Positions 26,392 to 34,715 are shown, counted from the stretch's first letter. The stretch is DNA of 64,000 nt from Lutimaribacter pacificus (GCF_900142185.1 NZ_FQZZ01000002.1:310001-374000); one strand, 5' to 3'. The notes: generated by a model not told the origin, from the letters alone. Made by a program: numbers and translations.

Positions 26392-27297
26392 ATGGTTGCT
26401 CAGCGAAGGCCGATACTCGGGCTCGCCCTCGGGAGTGGCGGCGCACGGGGCTGGTGTCACATCGGCGTCCTGCGGGAGCTTGAGGCCATGGGGATCAGGC
26501 CCGACGTGATCTCGGGCGCCTCGATGGGGGCTTTCGTAGGTGCGATTTACGCGGGCGGCAGCCTTGATGCGCTGGAGGACTGGGCATGCAACCTGACGGG
26601 GCGGCAGTTCTTCGGAATGCTCGATGTCAGGCCGGGCTCGGGCGGGCTTATCCAGGGCGGTGAGATTCCCAGCACGATACGGCGGCTTGTCAAACAGCAG
26701 CAGATCGAGGACCTGCCCATTCCCCTTGCACTGGTTGCGACCGACATGGCAACGGGGCGCGAGGTCTGGATGACGAAGGGCGACCTTGCCGACGCGGTGC
26801 GCGCCTCGGTTGCCTTGCCGGGGGTGATCAGCCCGATACGGATCGACGACCGCTGGTTTCTCGACGGGGGGTTGACGAACCCGGTGCCGGTCAGTGTCTG
26901 CCGCGTCCTGGGGGCCGAGGTGGTCATCGCGGTCAATCCGAACGGCCGGCTGGACGGCACGTTCTGGGCCGAGCGCGAACAGCAGGGTGTGACGCTGTGG
27001 AAATCCTGGGGCGACCGGCTGCGCATGCTGCCCGCCCCGGTCGCCGAAATGCTGCTGAACAACAACGGGAAAGAGGCGGCGCCGCATTACCTGGACGTTC
27101 TGTCGGCCTCGATCGACATCATGACGGATGGCATTCGCCGCACCAAGCTTGCGGGCGATCCGCCGCATGTGCTTCTCGATGCGCATCTGTCCGACCTGTC
27201 GGTGCTTGATTTCCACCGCGCGCGCGAGGCCATCGAGGAGGGGCACCGCCTGGTCCGGGAGAATGCCGACGCCATCGCGCAGGTGATGCGGCTGTGA
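26392..27297 (+). CDS. Patatin-like phospholipase, RssA type
   Basis: A 301-residue patatin-domain hydrolase. The oxyanion loop GSGGARGWCHIG (about 14-25), nucleophile GASMG (S44 within GxSxG) and catalytic Asp in FLDGGLTNP (about 163) are all present, as in RssA/NTE-type bacterial patatins. The protein has no signal peptide and is likely cytoplasmic or peripherally membrane-bound, acting on phospholipids or lysophospholipids. ATG 26392 is used; a GTG three codons upstream is possible. It converges with the Lrp-type gene. No operon partner is seen. Confidence 0.88.
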   Translation: MVAQRRPILGLALGSGGARGWCHIGVLRELEAMGIRPDVISGASMGAFVGAIYAGGSLDALEDWACNLTGRQFFGMLDVRPGSGGLIQGGEIPSTIRRLVKQQQIEDLPIPLALVATDMATGREVWMTKGDLADAVRASVALPGVISPIRIDDRWFLDGGLTNPVPVSVCRVLGAEVVIAVNPNGRLDGTFWAEREQQGVTLWKSWGDRLRMLPAPVAEMLLNNNGKEAAPHYLDVLSASIDIMTDGIRRTKLAGDPPHVLLDAHLSDLSVLDFHRAREAIEEGHRLVRENADAIAQVMRL

Positions 27298-27330
27298 TCC
27301 TGCCGGGCGTGACGGGCCGCGGAAACATCG

Positions 27331-27783
27331 TCAGACCGGAAGCGCGAGCGTCACTTTTTCGGTCGAAACCACGATGGATGTTCGGAACTTCCTTACCGTC
27401 CTGTCGGCGAAAAAGAACCTGTACGTGAATTCCTCGTATTCCGGGATGTCCCTGGCCACGACGATCATTATGAAATCGGCGTCCCCGGCGATGCAGTAGA
27501 AATTGGTTACCTGGCTGTCTTCGCGGGCCTTTCGCTTGAAGGCGTCGATCTGATCGAGGCGATCCCGTTCGAGTTCGACCGAAACGATCGCCGTTACGCC
27601 CAGGTCGATCCTTTTCGGGTCGAGAACGGCCACCTCTTTCAGGATCACCCCGGTATCCCGCAGGGCCTTTAGCCGGCGCTGGACAGAAGCCGTGGAAATC
27701 CCGGCCCGGTCCGCCATGTCCTGAATGGAGGTCCGCGCGTTCTGCTGCAGGATGCCGAGAAGCTGGCGATCGGTGGCGTCCAT
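27331..27783 (-). CDS. Lrp/AsnC-family transcriptional regulator, AzlB-like
   Basis: A 150-residue regulator: N-terminal winged helix-turn-helix (about 1-55, with DRQLLGILQQNARTSIQDMA and the ISTASVQRRLKAL recognition helix) and a C-terminal RAM ligand-binding domain. The start at 27783 is supported by a GGAGG site 12-16 nt upstream. It is divergent from azlC; an inverted repeat lies between. In Bacillus, the Lrp-type AzlB represses azlCD, so the same relation is inferred here, with branched-chain amino acids as the probable effector. Confidence 0.88.
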   Translation of the reverse strand: MDATDRQLLGILQQNARTSIQDMADRAGISTASVQRRLKALRDTGVILKEVAVLDPKRIDLGVTAIVSVELERDRLDQIDAFKRKAREDSQVTNFYCIAGDADFIMIVVARDIPEYEEFTYRFFFADRTVRKFRTSIVVSTEKVTLALPV

Positions 27784-27811
27784 GATCTCTTTTCCTCCCA
27801 TTGGGGTGATT

Positions 27812-27826
27812 TCTGATCGTATCAGA
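27812..27826. promoter_or_regulatory. Inverted repeat between Lrp-type regulator and azlC
   Basis: TCTGAT-CGT-ATCAGA, a 15-bp symmetric site in the gap between divergent genes, just before the upstream azlC start candidate. Typical place and size for an Lrp-family binding site. Confidence 0.5.
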
Positions 27827-27828
27827 TC

Positions 27829-28566
27829 ATGAATTTGCGAAAAACCTTGTGTATCGCATCACCTGAACCGCGTATTCATGATGTCATGAAACAGGGTGCA
27901 ATCGCTATCGTTCCTCTTGCCGCCGGGGCCGCGCTTTATGGTTTCGCCTTTGGCCTGCTGGCCGCCCAGGTCGGGTTTCCGTGGTGGGGCGTCGGCCTGA
28001 TGAGCGCGTCGGTTCATGCCGGATCGTCGCAGATCGTCGCGGTCGAACAGTTTTCCGGTGCTTCGGGCGTCTTGGGCGCGGCGCTGGCGGGGGCGGCGCT
28101 GAACCTGCGCTATGTCGGGATCATCGCGTCGCTGTCGGAAATCCTTGCCGGTCTTTCCCTGCGGGCAAAGCTGCTGGCCATCCATATCACCGGCGACGAG
28201 AACTGGGCCCTTACGATGGCCGAGCGGGCCCGGACCCCCAATGTCGGCGCGTCGTTCCTGATCGGGTCGGGGGTCGTGATGATCGGCGTCTGGACGATCT
28301 CGACAACGGCGGGCGCCATTGTCGGGGCCGTGCTGCCCGATCTGGAGAAATTCGGCCTCGGCTTTGCTTTCACCGCGGCGTTCATCGCCATGGCCAGGGG
28401 GCTTTGGCGTGGCCGGGTGGTGGCGCTGCCGTGGCTGGTCGCGTTCGGCGCGACCGTCACCGTCGTGTCGCTGGGCCTGCCCAGGGCCTATGCCATCGTC
28501 GTCGGGGCGGCCTGCGGATTGATTGCCTCCTGCGCTGTGCGGCGGTTCGGACGGGGTGCGGCATGA
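27829..28566 (+). CDS. azlC: AzlC family branched-chain amino acid permease subunit
   Basis: A 245-residue polytopic membrane protein with the AzlC pattern: PLAAGAALYGFAFGLLA, the MSASVHAGSSQIVA segment and a central LNLRYVGIIASLSEI. With AzlD it forms an exporter for branched-chain amino acids or analogues. Two starts are possible: ATG 27829 (245 aa) or ATG 27886 (226 aa). Neither has a good ribosome site; the shorter version leaves room for a promoter and operator. It overlaps azlD by 4 bp (ATGA). Confidence 0.87.
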   Translation: MNLRKTLCIASPEPRIHDVMKQGAIAIVPLAAGAALYGFAFGLLAAQVGFPWWGVGLMSASVHAGSSQIVAVEQFSGASGVLGAALAGAALNLRYVGIIASLSEILAGLSLRAKLLAIHITGDENWALTMAERARTPNVGASFLIGSGVVMIGVWTISTTAGAIVGAVLPDLEKFGLGFAFTAAFIAMARGLWRGRVVALPWLVAFGATVTVVSLGLPRAYAIVVGAACGLIASCAVRRFGRGAA

Positions 28567-28859
28567 GCGGGGGCCATTGGATACTTGTCCTGACCCTGGC
28601 GGTTGCGGCCTTTTCCATCCGTTTGATCGGGCTGGTCGCGGGCGACAGGATCAGGTCGTCCCGCCACGCGTGGCTGCTGGACGATCTTCCCGGGCTGATC
28701 GTGGTCAGCCTGGTTGCCGCGTCCCTGGCCGGACAACCGTTTCAGACCTGGGTTGCCGCGGCGGTCGCGCTGGCCGTGGCGGTTCTGACGAACCATGTGA
28801 TCGCGACGATGTGCATCGGTGTCCTTGCCTATGCAGGCCTTGCATGGGCAGGGGGCTAG
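28563..28859 (+). CDS. azlD: AzlD family branched-chain amino acid transport subunit
   Basis: A 98-residue protein with three to four membrane segments (FSIRLIGLVAGD, DDLPGLIVVSLVAASLA, LTNHVIATMCIGVLAYAGL), the usual size for AzlD. Coupled to azlC through an ATGA overlap at 28563. AzlC and AzlD act as a two-part exporter. Confidence 0.86.
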   Translation: MSGGHWILVLTLAVAAFSIRLIGLVAGDRIRSSRHAWLLDDLPGLIVVSLVAASLAGQPFQTWVAAAVALAVAVLTNHVIATMCIGVLAYAGLAWAGG

Positions 28860-28924
28860 GCGCGCGACCGGGGTTGGCGATGCCGGGCATATCCGCGCCT
28901 TCCGTCACGTTGCAACGACGGATT

Positions 28925-28971
28925 GGGGGCTCTGCCCCCGTGCCCCCGGGATATTGCCAGAGAGAGGAAAC
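28925..28971 (+). repeat. GC-rich palindromic repeat, copy 2
   Basis: GGGGGC-TCT-GCCCCC hairpin (28925-28939) followed by TGCCCCCGGGATATTGCC and AGAGAGAGGAAAC. The second small hairpin of copies 1 and 3 is missing. It lies between the converging azlD and GST genes. Confidence 0.75.
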
Positions 28972-28998
28972 AGCGGGCAGCGGTTCGTGGGGCCGCGA

Positions 28999-29697
28999 TC
29001 AGTCGCGCGGCGGGATCGTCAGGCCGCGCTGCACGGCGGGACGGTCGAGAAAGCGATCCAGATAGGCCACGGTGCGCGGGTGATCCGCCCAGCCCACCAC
29101 CTCACGCCCTTCGTAGAAATCGAGCGCGCGCAGCCATGGGGCCAGCGCGATATCGGCGATGGAATAGTCGCCGGCGATCCAGTCCTGCCCTTCGAGCGCG
29201 GTTTCGACCACACCGAGAAGGCGGCGCGCCTCGTTTATGTAACGCTCGCGCGGGCGGGGGTCTTCGATATCGCTGCCGGCGAACTTGTAGAAAAAACCAA
29301 GCTGCCCGAACATCGGCCCCACGCCGCCCATCTGGAACATCAGCCACTGGATCGCATGGTAGCGCCCCGCCGGATCGGCGGGCAGGAACTGCCCGGTCTT
29401 TTCGGCGAGGTAGATCAGGATCGCGCCGCTTTCGAACAGCGCCAGCGGCTGCCCGCCGGGGCCGTTCGGGTCGATGATCGCGGGGATCTTGTTGTTGGGG
29501 TTGAGCGACAGGAACTCGGGGCTTTTCACGTCCGCATCCGACAGCGTGATCTTGTGCACCTCGTAGGGCAGGCCGGTTTCCTCGAGCATGATCGACGCCT
29601 TGACGCCGTTGGGCGTCGGAAAGGAATAAAGCTGCAGCCGGTCGGGGTGTTTGGGCGGCCAGCGGCGGGTGATCGGGAAATCGTCTGGAAAGGTCAT
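28999..29697 (-). CDS. Glutathione S-transferase, Ure2/YfcG-like
   Basis: A 232-residue GST. The N-terminal thioredoxin-like domain shows SFPTPNGVKASIMLEE (the Asn/Thr type seen in Ure2p- and YfcG-like nu-class enzymes, where a Tyr or Ser is not used), the cis-Pro in NKIPAI and FESGAILIYLAEK for the glutathione gamma-glutamyl site. The C-terminal helical domain holds WIAGDYSIADIALAPWL. Nu-class members often reduce disulfides. It is a lone gene divergent from mscL. Confidence 0.87.
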   Translation of the reverse strand: MTFPDDFPITRRWPPKHPDRLQLYSFPTPNGVKASIMLEETGLPYEVHKITLSDADVKSPEFLSLNPNNKIPAIIDPNGPGGQPLALFESGAILIYLAEKTGQFLPADPAGRYHAIQWLMFQMGGVGPMFGQLGFFYKFAGSDIEDPRPRERYINEARRLLGVVETALEGQDWIAGDYSIADIALAPWLRALDFYEGREVVGWADHPRTVAYLDRFLDRPAVQRGLTIPPRD

Positions 29698-29787
29698 GAA
29701 GGGCCTCGGAGTGGTTTACGGGAAACCTAGGCCGAATTTCCCCTGACAAAAAGCCGGTATTTTTCCGACAAATCGCGCTAAGGTTAA

Positions 29788-29811
29788 CCGGGGCGCGGCA
29801 AGCGGCCCCGG
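29788..29811 (+). promoter_or_regulatory. GC-rich hairpin in the mscL leader
   Basis: CCGGGGC (29788-29794)/GCCCCGG (29805-29811), loop 10 nt, followed by the AT-rich GATATATAAAGG before the mscL ribosome site. It may be an operator or a 5' UTR structure. No T-run follows, so it is not a terminator. Confidence 0.4.
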
Positions 29812-29839
29812 AACATGATATATAAAGGACGAGGGACAC

Positions 29840-30271
29840 ATGTTTCAGGAGTTCAAGGATTTCATTGCCAAGGGCAATGTGATGGACATGGCGGTCGGTA
29901 TCATCATCGGCGCGGCCTTTACCGCCATCGTCACCTCGCTTGTGGGTGACCTGATCAACCCGATCATCGGGCTGTTCACCGGCGGGCTGGATTTCACCAA
30001 CAATTACGTCGTTCTGGCCGGCGAAGTGCCCGAAGGGGCCAGCCTGGAAGCCGCGCGCGAGGCAGGCGCGGCGGTGTTCGCCTATGGCGCCTTCCTGATG
30101 GCGGTCGTCAACTTCCTGATCATTGCCTTCGTGGTCTTCATGCTGGTGCGCTATGTCAACAAGGTGAAGGATGCCGCCGCCCGGGAAGAAGAGGCCCCGG
30201 CCGAAGAGGCGCCGGCGGGCCCGAGCGAGCTGGATATCCTGGTGGAAATCCGCGACGCGCTGAAGAAGTAA
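29840..30271 (+). CDS. mscL: Large-conductance mechanosensitive channel
   Basis: A 143-residue MscL. The N-terminal amphipathic helix and first membrane segment ([26 protein letters not shown]), a periplasmic loop slightly longer than in E. coli, the second membrane segment ([20 protein letters not shown]) and the C-terminal helix ([13 protein letters not shown]) are all visible. It opens under membrane tension on hypo-osmotic shock and releases solutes from the cytoplasm. mscS follows on the same strand after a terminator-like hairpin, so the two safety valves are neighbours but perhaps not one transcript. Confidence 0.96.
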   Translation: MFQEFKDFIAKGNVMDMAVGIIIGAAFTAIVTSLVGDLINPIIGLFTGGLDFTNNYVVLAGEVPEGASLEAAREAGAAVFAYGAFLMAVVNFLIIAFVVFMLVRYVNKVKDAAAREEEAPAEEAPAGPSELDILVEIRDALKK

Positions 30272-30292
30272 CAACGCGCTTATGCGCAACGG

Positions 30293-30319
30293 AAAGGCCC
30301 GCGGCAACGTGGGCCTTTT
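30293..30319 (+). terminator. Rho-independent terminator after mscL
   Basis: AAAGGCCC (30293-30300)/GGGCCTTT (30311-30318), 10-nt loop, ending in TTTT. It lies 22 bp after the mscL stop. Confidence 0.7.
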
Positions 30320-30379
30320 GCTTGCGATCCCGGCGCCGGTCTGGCAGTCGCTGGGAGGACGCGAACAGGAGGTATTCAA

Positions 30380-31186
30380 ATGCAGGGTATTATCGAAGAA
30401 CTGGGCGCCTATGCGCCGCTCGTCATCAACGCGGTCAAGGCGCTGGTCGTTCTGGTGGTCGGCTGGATGGTCGCCGGGATGGTCAGCGGCATGGTGCGAA
30501 AGCGCGTGAACGCGACGCCGCGGATCGACCCGACGCTGGGCAATTTCGCCGCCTCGATCGTCAAGTGGGTGATTCTGCTGATGGTGCTGGTGGCCGTTCT
30601 GGGGCTGTTCGGGATCGAGGCCACGTCGCTTGTCGCGGTGCTGGGCGCGGCGACTCTGGCCATCGGCCTGGCGCTGCAGGGCACGCTGAGCGATCTGGCC
30701 GCCGGGGTCATGCTGATCCTGTTCCGCCCCTACAAGCTGGGCGATTTCGTCGATATCGGCGGCACCTCGGGGACGGTGAAGGACATCAACCTGTTCGTGA
30801 CCGAGCTTGTGACGCCCGACAACGTGCAGATCATCGTGCCGAACGGGCAGGCCTGGGGCGCGATCATCACCAATTTCTCGGCCCATGACACGCGGCGCGT
30901 GGACCTGGTGTTCGGCATCGACTATGGCGACGATGCGGACAAGGCGATGGATATCATCGTGGAACTGGCGCAGGCCGACGGGCGCGTGCATGACGATCCG
31001 GCGCCCTGGGTGCGGGTGACGAACCTGGGCGACAGCAGCGTCGATCTGACCGCGCGGCTGTGGGTCGATGCGGCCGATTACTGGGAGGTGAAGTTCGCCC
31101 TGACCAAGGCGGTCAAGGAAGCGTTCGACGCGCGCGGCATCAGCATCCCCTATCCGCACTCGGTCGAGATACAAAAGGCCGGCTGA
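30380..31186 (+). CDS. mscS: Small-conductance mechanosensitive channel, MscS family
   Basis: A 268-residue minimal MscS: three membrane helices, the pore helix with the Gly/Ala pattern (GAATLAIGLALQGTLSDLAAGVMLILFRPYKLGDFV), a beta domain (VDIGGTSGTVKDINLFVTELVTPDNVQIIVPNG) and the C-terminal mixed domain ending RGISIPYPH. Length and order match E. coli MscS, without extra N-terminal domains. It is a tension-gated channel of the inner membrane. It converges with the SGNH hydrolase gene with 6 bp between stop codons. Confidence 0.94.
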   Translation: MQGIIEELGAYAPLVINAVKALVVLVVGWMVAGMVSGMVRKRVNATPRIDPTLGNFAASIVKWVILLMVLVAVLGLFGIEATSLVAVLGAATLAIGLALQGTLSDLAAGVMLILFRPYKLGDFVDIGGTSGTVKDINLFVTELVTPDNVQIIVPNGQAWGAIITNFSAHDTRRVDLVFGIDYGDDADKAMDIIVELAQADGRVHDDPAPWVRVTNLGDSSVDLTARLWVDAADYWEVKFALTKAVKEAFDARGISIPYPHSVEIQKAG

Positions 31187-31192
31187 ATACCG

Positions 31193-31900
31193 TCAGGCGG
31201 GGCGGTCGGCAAGGATGCGGCCCGCCAGCACCCCGGCCCAGAGCGCATAGAGCTGCGGGCCGGGGTGAAACCCGTCCCCGGCCATCATCGCGGGATCGAG
31301 CGTCTGGTCGAACGGAACGTGATGCAGGTCGGGCTGCCCGGCGGCCATCGCGGCCAGGCCGGCATCCAGCCTGCGCGCCTCGCCGCCCATCACCCATTTC
31401 AGGCTGGCCGGCAGCAGCGGAAACCGGCCCATCGGCGGCAGGCCCGAGGCATAGATCGCGCGGGTGCCGAACTTGTGCCGCAGCAGCTCGTGCAGCGCCC
31501 GCTGGCGGCGCAGCCACAGCCGGAGCGGCAGGCCGCGCGCCACGTCGTTCACGCCAAGCGCCAACACCGCCACGTCGAACCGCGCGGGCGGCAAGGCGTG
31601 CAGGCGGGCAAGGCAGGCGGCGGTGGTGTCGCCGCTATGCGCCTCGAGCCGCCAGGTGACATGGGTGTTTTCCGACAGGCGGGCGACCAGTTGCCCGCTC
31701 AGCGCCTGCGATTGATGCGGTGCGCCGACGCCCGCAGCGGAACTGTCACCGGCGATCAGCAGCGACAGCGCCGGCCCGGTGCCCGCCGCGCCGTGGCGCG
31801 GCCCCGGCGGTTCGGGCAGGCGCAGCGCGCGCCGGCGCAGGGCAAGCCCCTGGGCCAGCAGAACCGGGGCCAGCGCGTATTTCGCGTATCGCGTCGCCAT
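31193..31900 (-). CDS. SGNH/GDSL-type hydrolase
   Basis: A 235-residue SGNH hydrolase. Block I IAGDSSAAGVG (S53), block III LALGVND and block V GDGFHPG (Asp/His) are present; the block II Gly is in HSGDTTA. Such enzymes are esterases or acyltransferases with broad substrates. The N-terminus has a short hydrophobic stretch (ALAPVLLAQGLAL) that may anchor it to the membrane. Start at 31900 is chosen for length; the frame is open further upstream but overlaps ald. The gene lies 26 bp downstream of ald on the same strand. Confidence 0.82.
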   Translation of the reverse strand: MATRYAKYALAPVLLAQGLALRRRALRLPEPPGPRHGAAGTGPALSLLIAGDSSAAGVGAPHQSQALSGQLVARLSENTHVTWRLEAHSGDTTAACLARLHALPPARFDVAVLALGVNDVARGLPLRLWLRRQRALHELLRHKFGTRAIYASGLPPMGRFPLLPASLKWVMGGEARRLDAGLAAMAAGQPDLHHVPFDQTLDPAMMAGDGFHPGPQLYALWAGVLAGRILADRPA

Positions 31901-31926
31901 CGGGTGCGTTCCCCGGCCGGGCGCGC

Positions 31927-33045
31927 TCAGCCCTTGACGACCAGTTGCGGCGAGGTGACGTCGATCCCCAGCGCCTTGCCCACCGCGTAATAGGTCAGCT
32001 TGCCCGCGTGCACGTTCAGCCCGTTCAGCAGGTGCGGATCGTCGGCGCAGGCCTGTTGCCAGCCCTTGTCGGCCAGCGCCAGCATGAAGGGCATCGTGGC
32101 GTTCCCCAGCGCGATGGTCGAGGTGCGCGCCACCGCGCCGGGCATGTTGGCCACGCAGTAATGCACGATCCCGTCGACCTCGTAGACCGGGTCCTGGTGG
32201 GTGGTCGGCCGCGAGGTTTCGAAACAGCCACCCTGGTCGATGGCGACATCCACCAGCACCGATCCGGGCTTCATCAGCGCAAGCTGGTCGCGCGTCACCA
32301 GCTTGGGCGCGGCGGCGCCGGGGATCAGCACGGCGCCGACCACCATGTCGGCGCGCGCCAGCAACTCGGCAATGGCGGCCTGATCGGAGTATTGCGTGGT
32401 CAGGCGGCCCATGAACACGTCGTCCAGGTAGGACAGGCGCGGCACCGAGCGGTCGAGCACGGTCACGTTCGCGCCCATGCCGCTGGCGACGCGCGCCGCA
32501 GCGGTGCCGACGACACCGCCGCCGATGATCACCACGTTGGCAGGGCGCACGCCGGGCACCCCACCCATGAGCACACCGCTGCCGCCATTGGCCTTTTGCA
32601 GCGCCCAGGCACCGCATTGCGGGGCCAGCCGCCCGGCGACCTCGGACATCGGCGCCAGCAGCGGCAGGCCGCCACGGTCGTCGGTCACGGTTTCATAGGC
32701 GATCGCGGTGCAGCCCGATGCCAGCAGGTCATGCGTCTGCTCGGGGTCGGGGGCAAGGTGGAGATAGGTGAACAGCACCTGCCCCTCGCGCAGCATCTTG
32801 CGCTCGGGCGCCTGGGGTTCCTTGACCTTGACGATCATGTCGGCGGTGGCGAACACCTCTTGCGCGGTATCGGCGATGCGCGCGCCGGCATCGGTGTAAT
32901 CCGTATCCTCGAAACCCGCGCCGCGCCCGGCGCCGGTTTCGATCAGAACCTCGTGGCCATGTGCCACCGCCTCGCGCGCGGCATTGGGGGTCATGCCGAC
33001 GCGGAATTCCTGCGGCTTGATCTCTTTCGGGCAACCGATTTTCAT
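31927..33045 (-). CDS. ald: Alanine dehydrogenase
   Basis: A 372-residue NAD-dependent enzyme that interconverts L-alanine and pyruvate plus ammonia. Conserved blocks: MKIGCPKEIK at the N-terminus, IVKVKEP (catalytic Lys about 75), YLHLAPD (catalytic His about 96) and the NAD-binding VVIIGGGVVGTAAA. Length is exactly that of the family. GGAAGGAGG precedes the ATG at 33045. It is divergent from an Lrp-type gene (aldR), with a symmetric site between them, the standard arrangement for alanine-induced ald. Confidence 0.96.
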   Translation of the reverse strand: MKIGCPKEIKPQEFRVGMTPNAAREAVAHGHEVLIETGAGRGAGFEDTDYTDAGARIADTAQEVFATADMIVKVKEPQAPERKMLREGQVLFTYLHLAPDPEQTHDLLASGCTAIAYETVTDDRGGLPLLAPMSEVAGRLAPQCGAWALQKANGGSGVLMGGVPGVRPANVVIIGGGVVGTAAARVASGMGANVTVLDRSVPRLSYLDDVFMGRLTTQYSDQAAIAELLARADMVVGAVLIPGAAAPKLVTRDQLALMKPGSVLVDVAIDQGGCFETSRPTTHQDPVYEVDGIVHYCVANMPGAVARTSTIALGNATMPFMLALADKGWQQACADDPHLLNGLNVHAGKLTYYAVGKALGIDVTSPQLVVKG

Positions 33046-33136
33046 GTGCGGCCTCCTTCCTTGCCCCTGAGCATATCTGACAGAATGTCGCGGTTCACGC
33101 GCAATGGGTTTGAAATTCAGGTCGCATCGCAACCTG

Positions 33137-33160
33137 TTTTGTGAATAATCTTCGACAAAA
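33137..33160. promoter_or_regulatory. Inverted repeat between ald and aldR
   Basis: TTTTGT (33137-33142), 12-bp AT-rich spacer, ACAAAA (33155-33160) in the divergent gap, about 30 bp before the aldR start. A likely Lrp-type operator. Confidence 0.5.
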
Positions 33161-33189
33161 TAGAGTAATGAGCGAAGGAAACGCCGGAA

Positions 33190-33648
33190 ATGACGCTGGA
33201 CCCGACCGATCGGCGAATTCTCTCAGTCCTCCAGAAACGCGGCCGCATCTCGAACGCCGAGCTGTCCGAGGCGGTGAACCTGTCGCCCTCGGCCTGCCAC
33301 CGGCGGGTGCAGCGGCTCGAATCCGAGGGGTATATCCGCGATTATGTCGCCCTGCTGAACGCGCGCAAGATGGGGGTGGCCAGCATTGTCTATGTCGAGA
33401 TCACGCTGCGCGGGCAAACCGACGATATCCTCGATGCGTTCGAAAAGGCGGTGGCGCGTATCCCCAACGTGCAGGAATGTCACCTGATGGCGGGCACGGC
33501 GGATTACATCCTGAAAGTGGTGGCCGAGAATACCGACGATTTCGCCCGCATCCACCGCCAGCACCTGTCGCGCCTGCCCGGCGTGACGCAGATGCAATCC
33601 AGCTTTGCCCTGCGCACGGTGATCAGCACCACGGCGCTGCCGGTGTAA
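33190..33648 (+). CDS. aldR: Lrp/AsnC-family regulator of alanine dehydrogenase
   Basis: A 152-residue Lrp-type protein: winged helix-turn-helix at about 1-55 (DRRILSVLQKRGRISNAELSE, LSPSACHRRVQRL) and a RAM domain with the ECHLMAGTADYILKV phrase that forms the amino-acid-binding site. It is divergent from ald, so a role as the alanine-responsive activator of ald is inferred from gene order. The ribosome site is weak. Confidence 0.87.
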   Translation: MTLDPTDRRILSVLQKRGRISNAELSEAVNLSPSACHRRVQRLESEGYIRDYVALLNARKMGVASIVYVEITLRGQTDDILDAFEKAVARIPNVQECHLMAGTADYILKVVAENTDDFARIHRQHLSRLPGVTQMQSSFALRTVISTTALPV

Positions 33649-33736
33649 CCGCTAAAATCCCGTTCATTTTCCCCCGTCGCGTTTGGTTCGGGTTAACGGC
33701 TGGCGGTGTTCATTCCACGCCATAGGGGTGTGGATC

Positions 33737-34714
33737 ATGGCGTTCAGTATTTTTGCAGCGGGCAATAAATTTGCGACCGCAACCGGGGCGAACATAAACA
33801 GCGGCGGCAATACGTCGGGTTTCGATTATCCCCTGTCGGCGTGGCAGGGCCTTGTGATTACCGCGAAGGACGGGGATGCCGATCCGCGCCGGTTCGACAT
33901 CGGCGATACCTACGATCTGCGGCTTGAGGGTGCGGATGGCACCCTGTCGATCGCCAACGCGACCGTCATCCGCTCGGACGCACCGCCGCCCGCAGATGGC
34001 TGCGGCGCTGTGATGTTCGAGGGGCAGGACCAGGACGGCAACCCGGTTCAGGTCATCTGGACGCCGGGCTTCGATATCGACGGCTGGTATTCCGACAACT
34101 TTGTCGGAAGCACCCCGCCGCGTTTCTATTCGACCGATCAGGATGCGGCCTATACCCACGAATTCGTCTGTTTCGCCGCCGAAACGCGGATTGACACCCC
34201 GCTGGGCGCGCGCGTTGTGGCCGATATCCGCCCCGGCGACGCGGTGACGACCGTCGACCATGGTGCCCGGCCGGTCGCATGGGTTGGACAGCGCAGCGTG
34301 GCCGGGCGCGGTGCCAATGCCCCGGTCGAGATCGCGGCGGGCGTTCTGGGCAACACCGCGCCGCTGCGCCTGTCGCAGCAACACATGGTGCTGTGGCGTT
34401 CGGCGCGGGCCGAGCTGCTGTTCGCCGCGCCCGAGGTTTTGATCCCGGTCCGGGCGCTGATCGACGGCAGGGCGGTGCGGCTGCGCCCCTGCGCGCGGGT
34501 GACCTATGTCCACCTGATGCTGGCAGACCACGAATTGCTGCTGGCCGAGGGCGCGGCCTGCGAAAGCCTGATGCATGTGCCGCCCTGGGTCACCCCGGAC
34601 GGGCCGGAGCGGACGCCGCAGCGCACCGCGCGCCCGGTCCTGACCTATCGTGAGGCCTGCATTCTGACCGGGGCCGGCGCCCTGCGGCACGGTGCGCGGC
34701 TGGCCATGCTGTAG
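33737..34714 (+). CDS. Hint (hedgehog/intein) domain-containing protein
   Basis: A 325-residue protein in two parts. Residues 1-140 or so are a Gly/Asp-rich beta domain (FDIGDTYDLRLEGADGTLSIANATVI, QVIWTPGFDIDGWYSDNF). A Hint domain starts at C145 (CFAAETRIDTPLGARVVADIRPGDAV) and runs to about 290, with the second block LRLSQQHMVLW and VTYVHLMLADHELLLAEGA. Hint domains of this bacterial type are common in secreted roseobacter proteins and may self-process or form thioester bonds. No signal peptide is seen. Start ATG 33737 is preceded by a weak site. Function is unknown. Confidence 0.82.
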   Translation: MAFSIFAAGNKFATATGANINSGGNTSGFDYPLSAWQGLVITAKDGDADPRRFDIGDTYDLRLEGADGTLSIANATVIRSDAPPPADGCGAVMFEGQDQDGNPVQVIWTPGFDIDGWYSDNFVGSTPPRFYSTDQDAAYTHEFVCFAAETRIDTPLGARVVADIRPGDAVTTVDHGARPVAWVGQRSVAGRGANAPVEIAAGVLGNTAPLRLSQQHMVLWRSARAELLFAAPEVLIPVRALIDGRAVRLRPCARVTYVHLMLADHELLLAEGAACESLMHVPPWVTPDGPERTPQRTARPVLTYREACILTGAGALRHGARLAML

Positions 34715-34715
34715 A

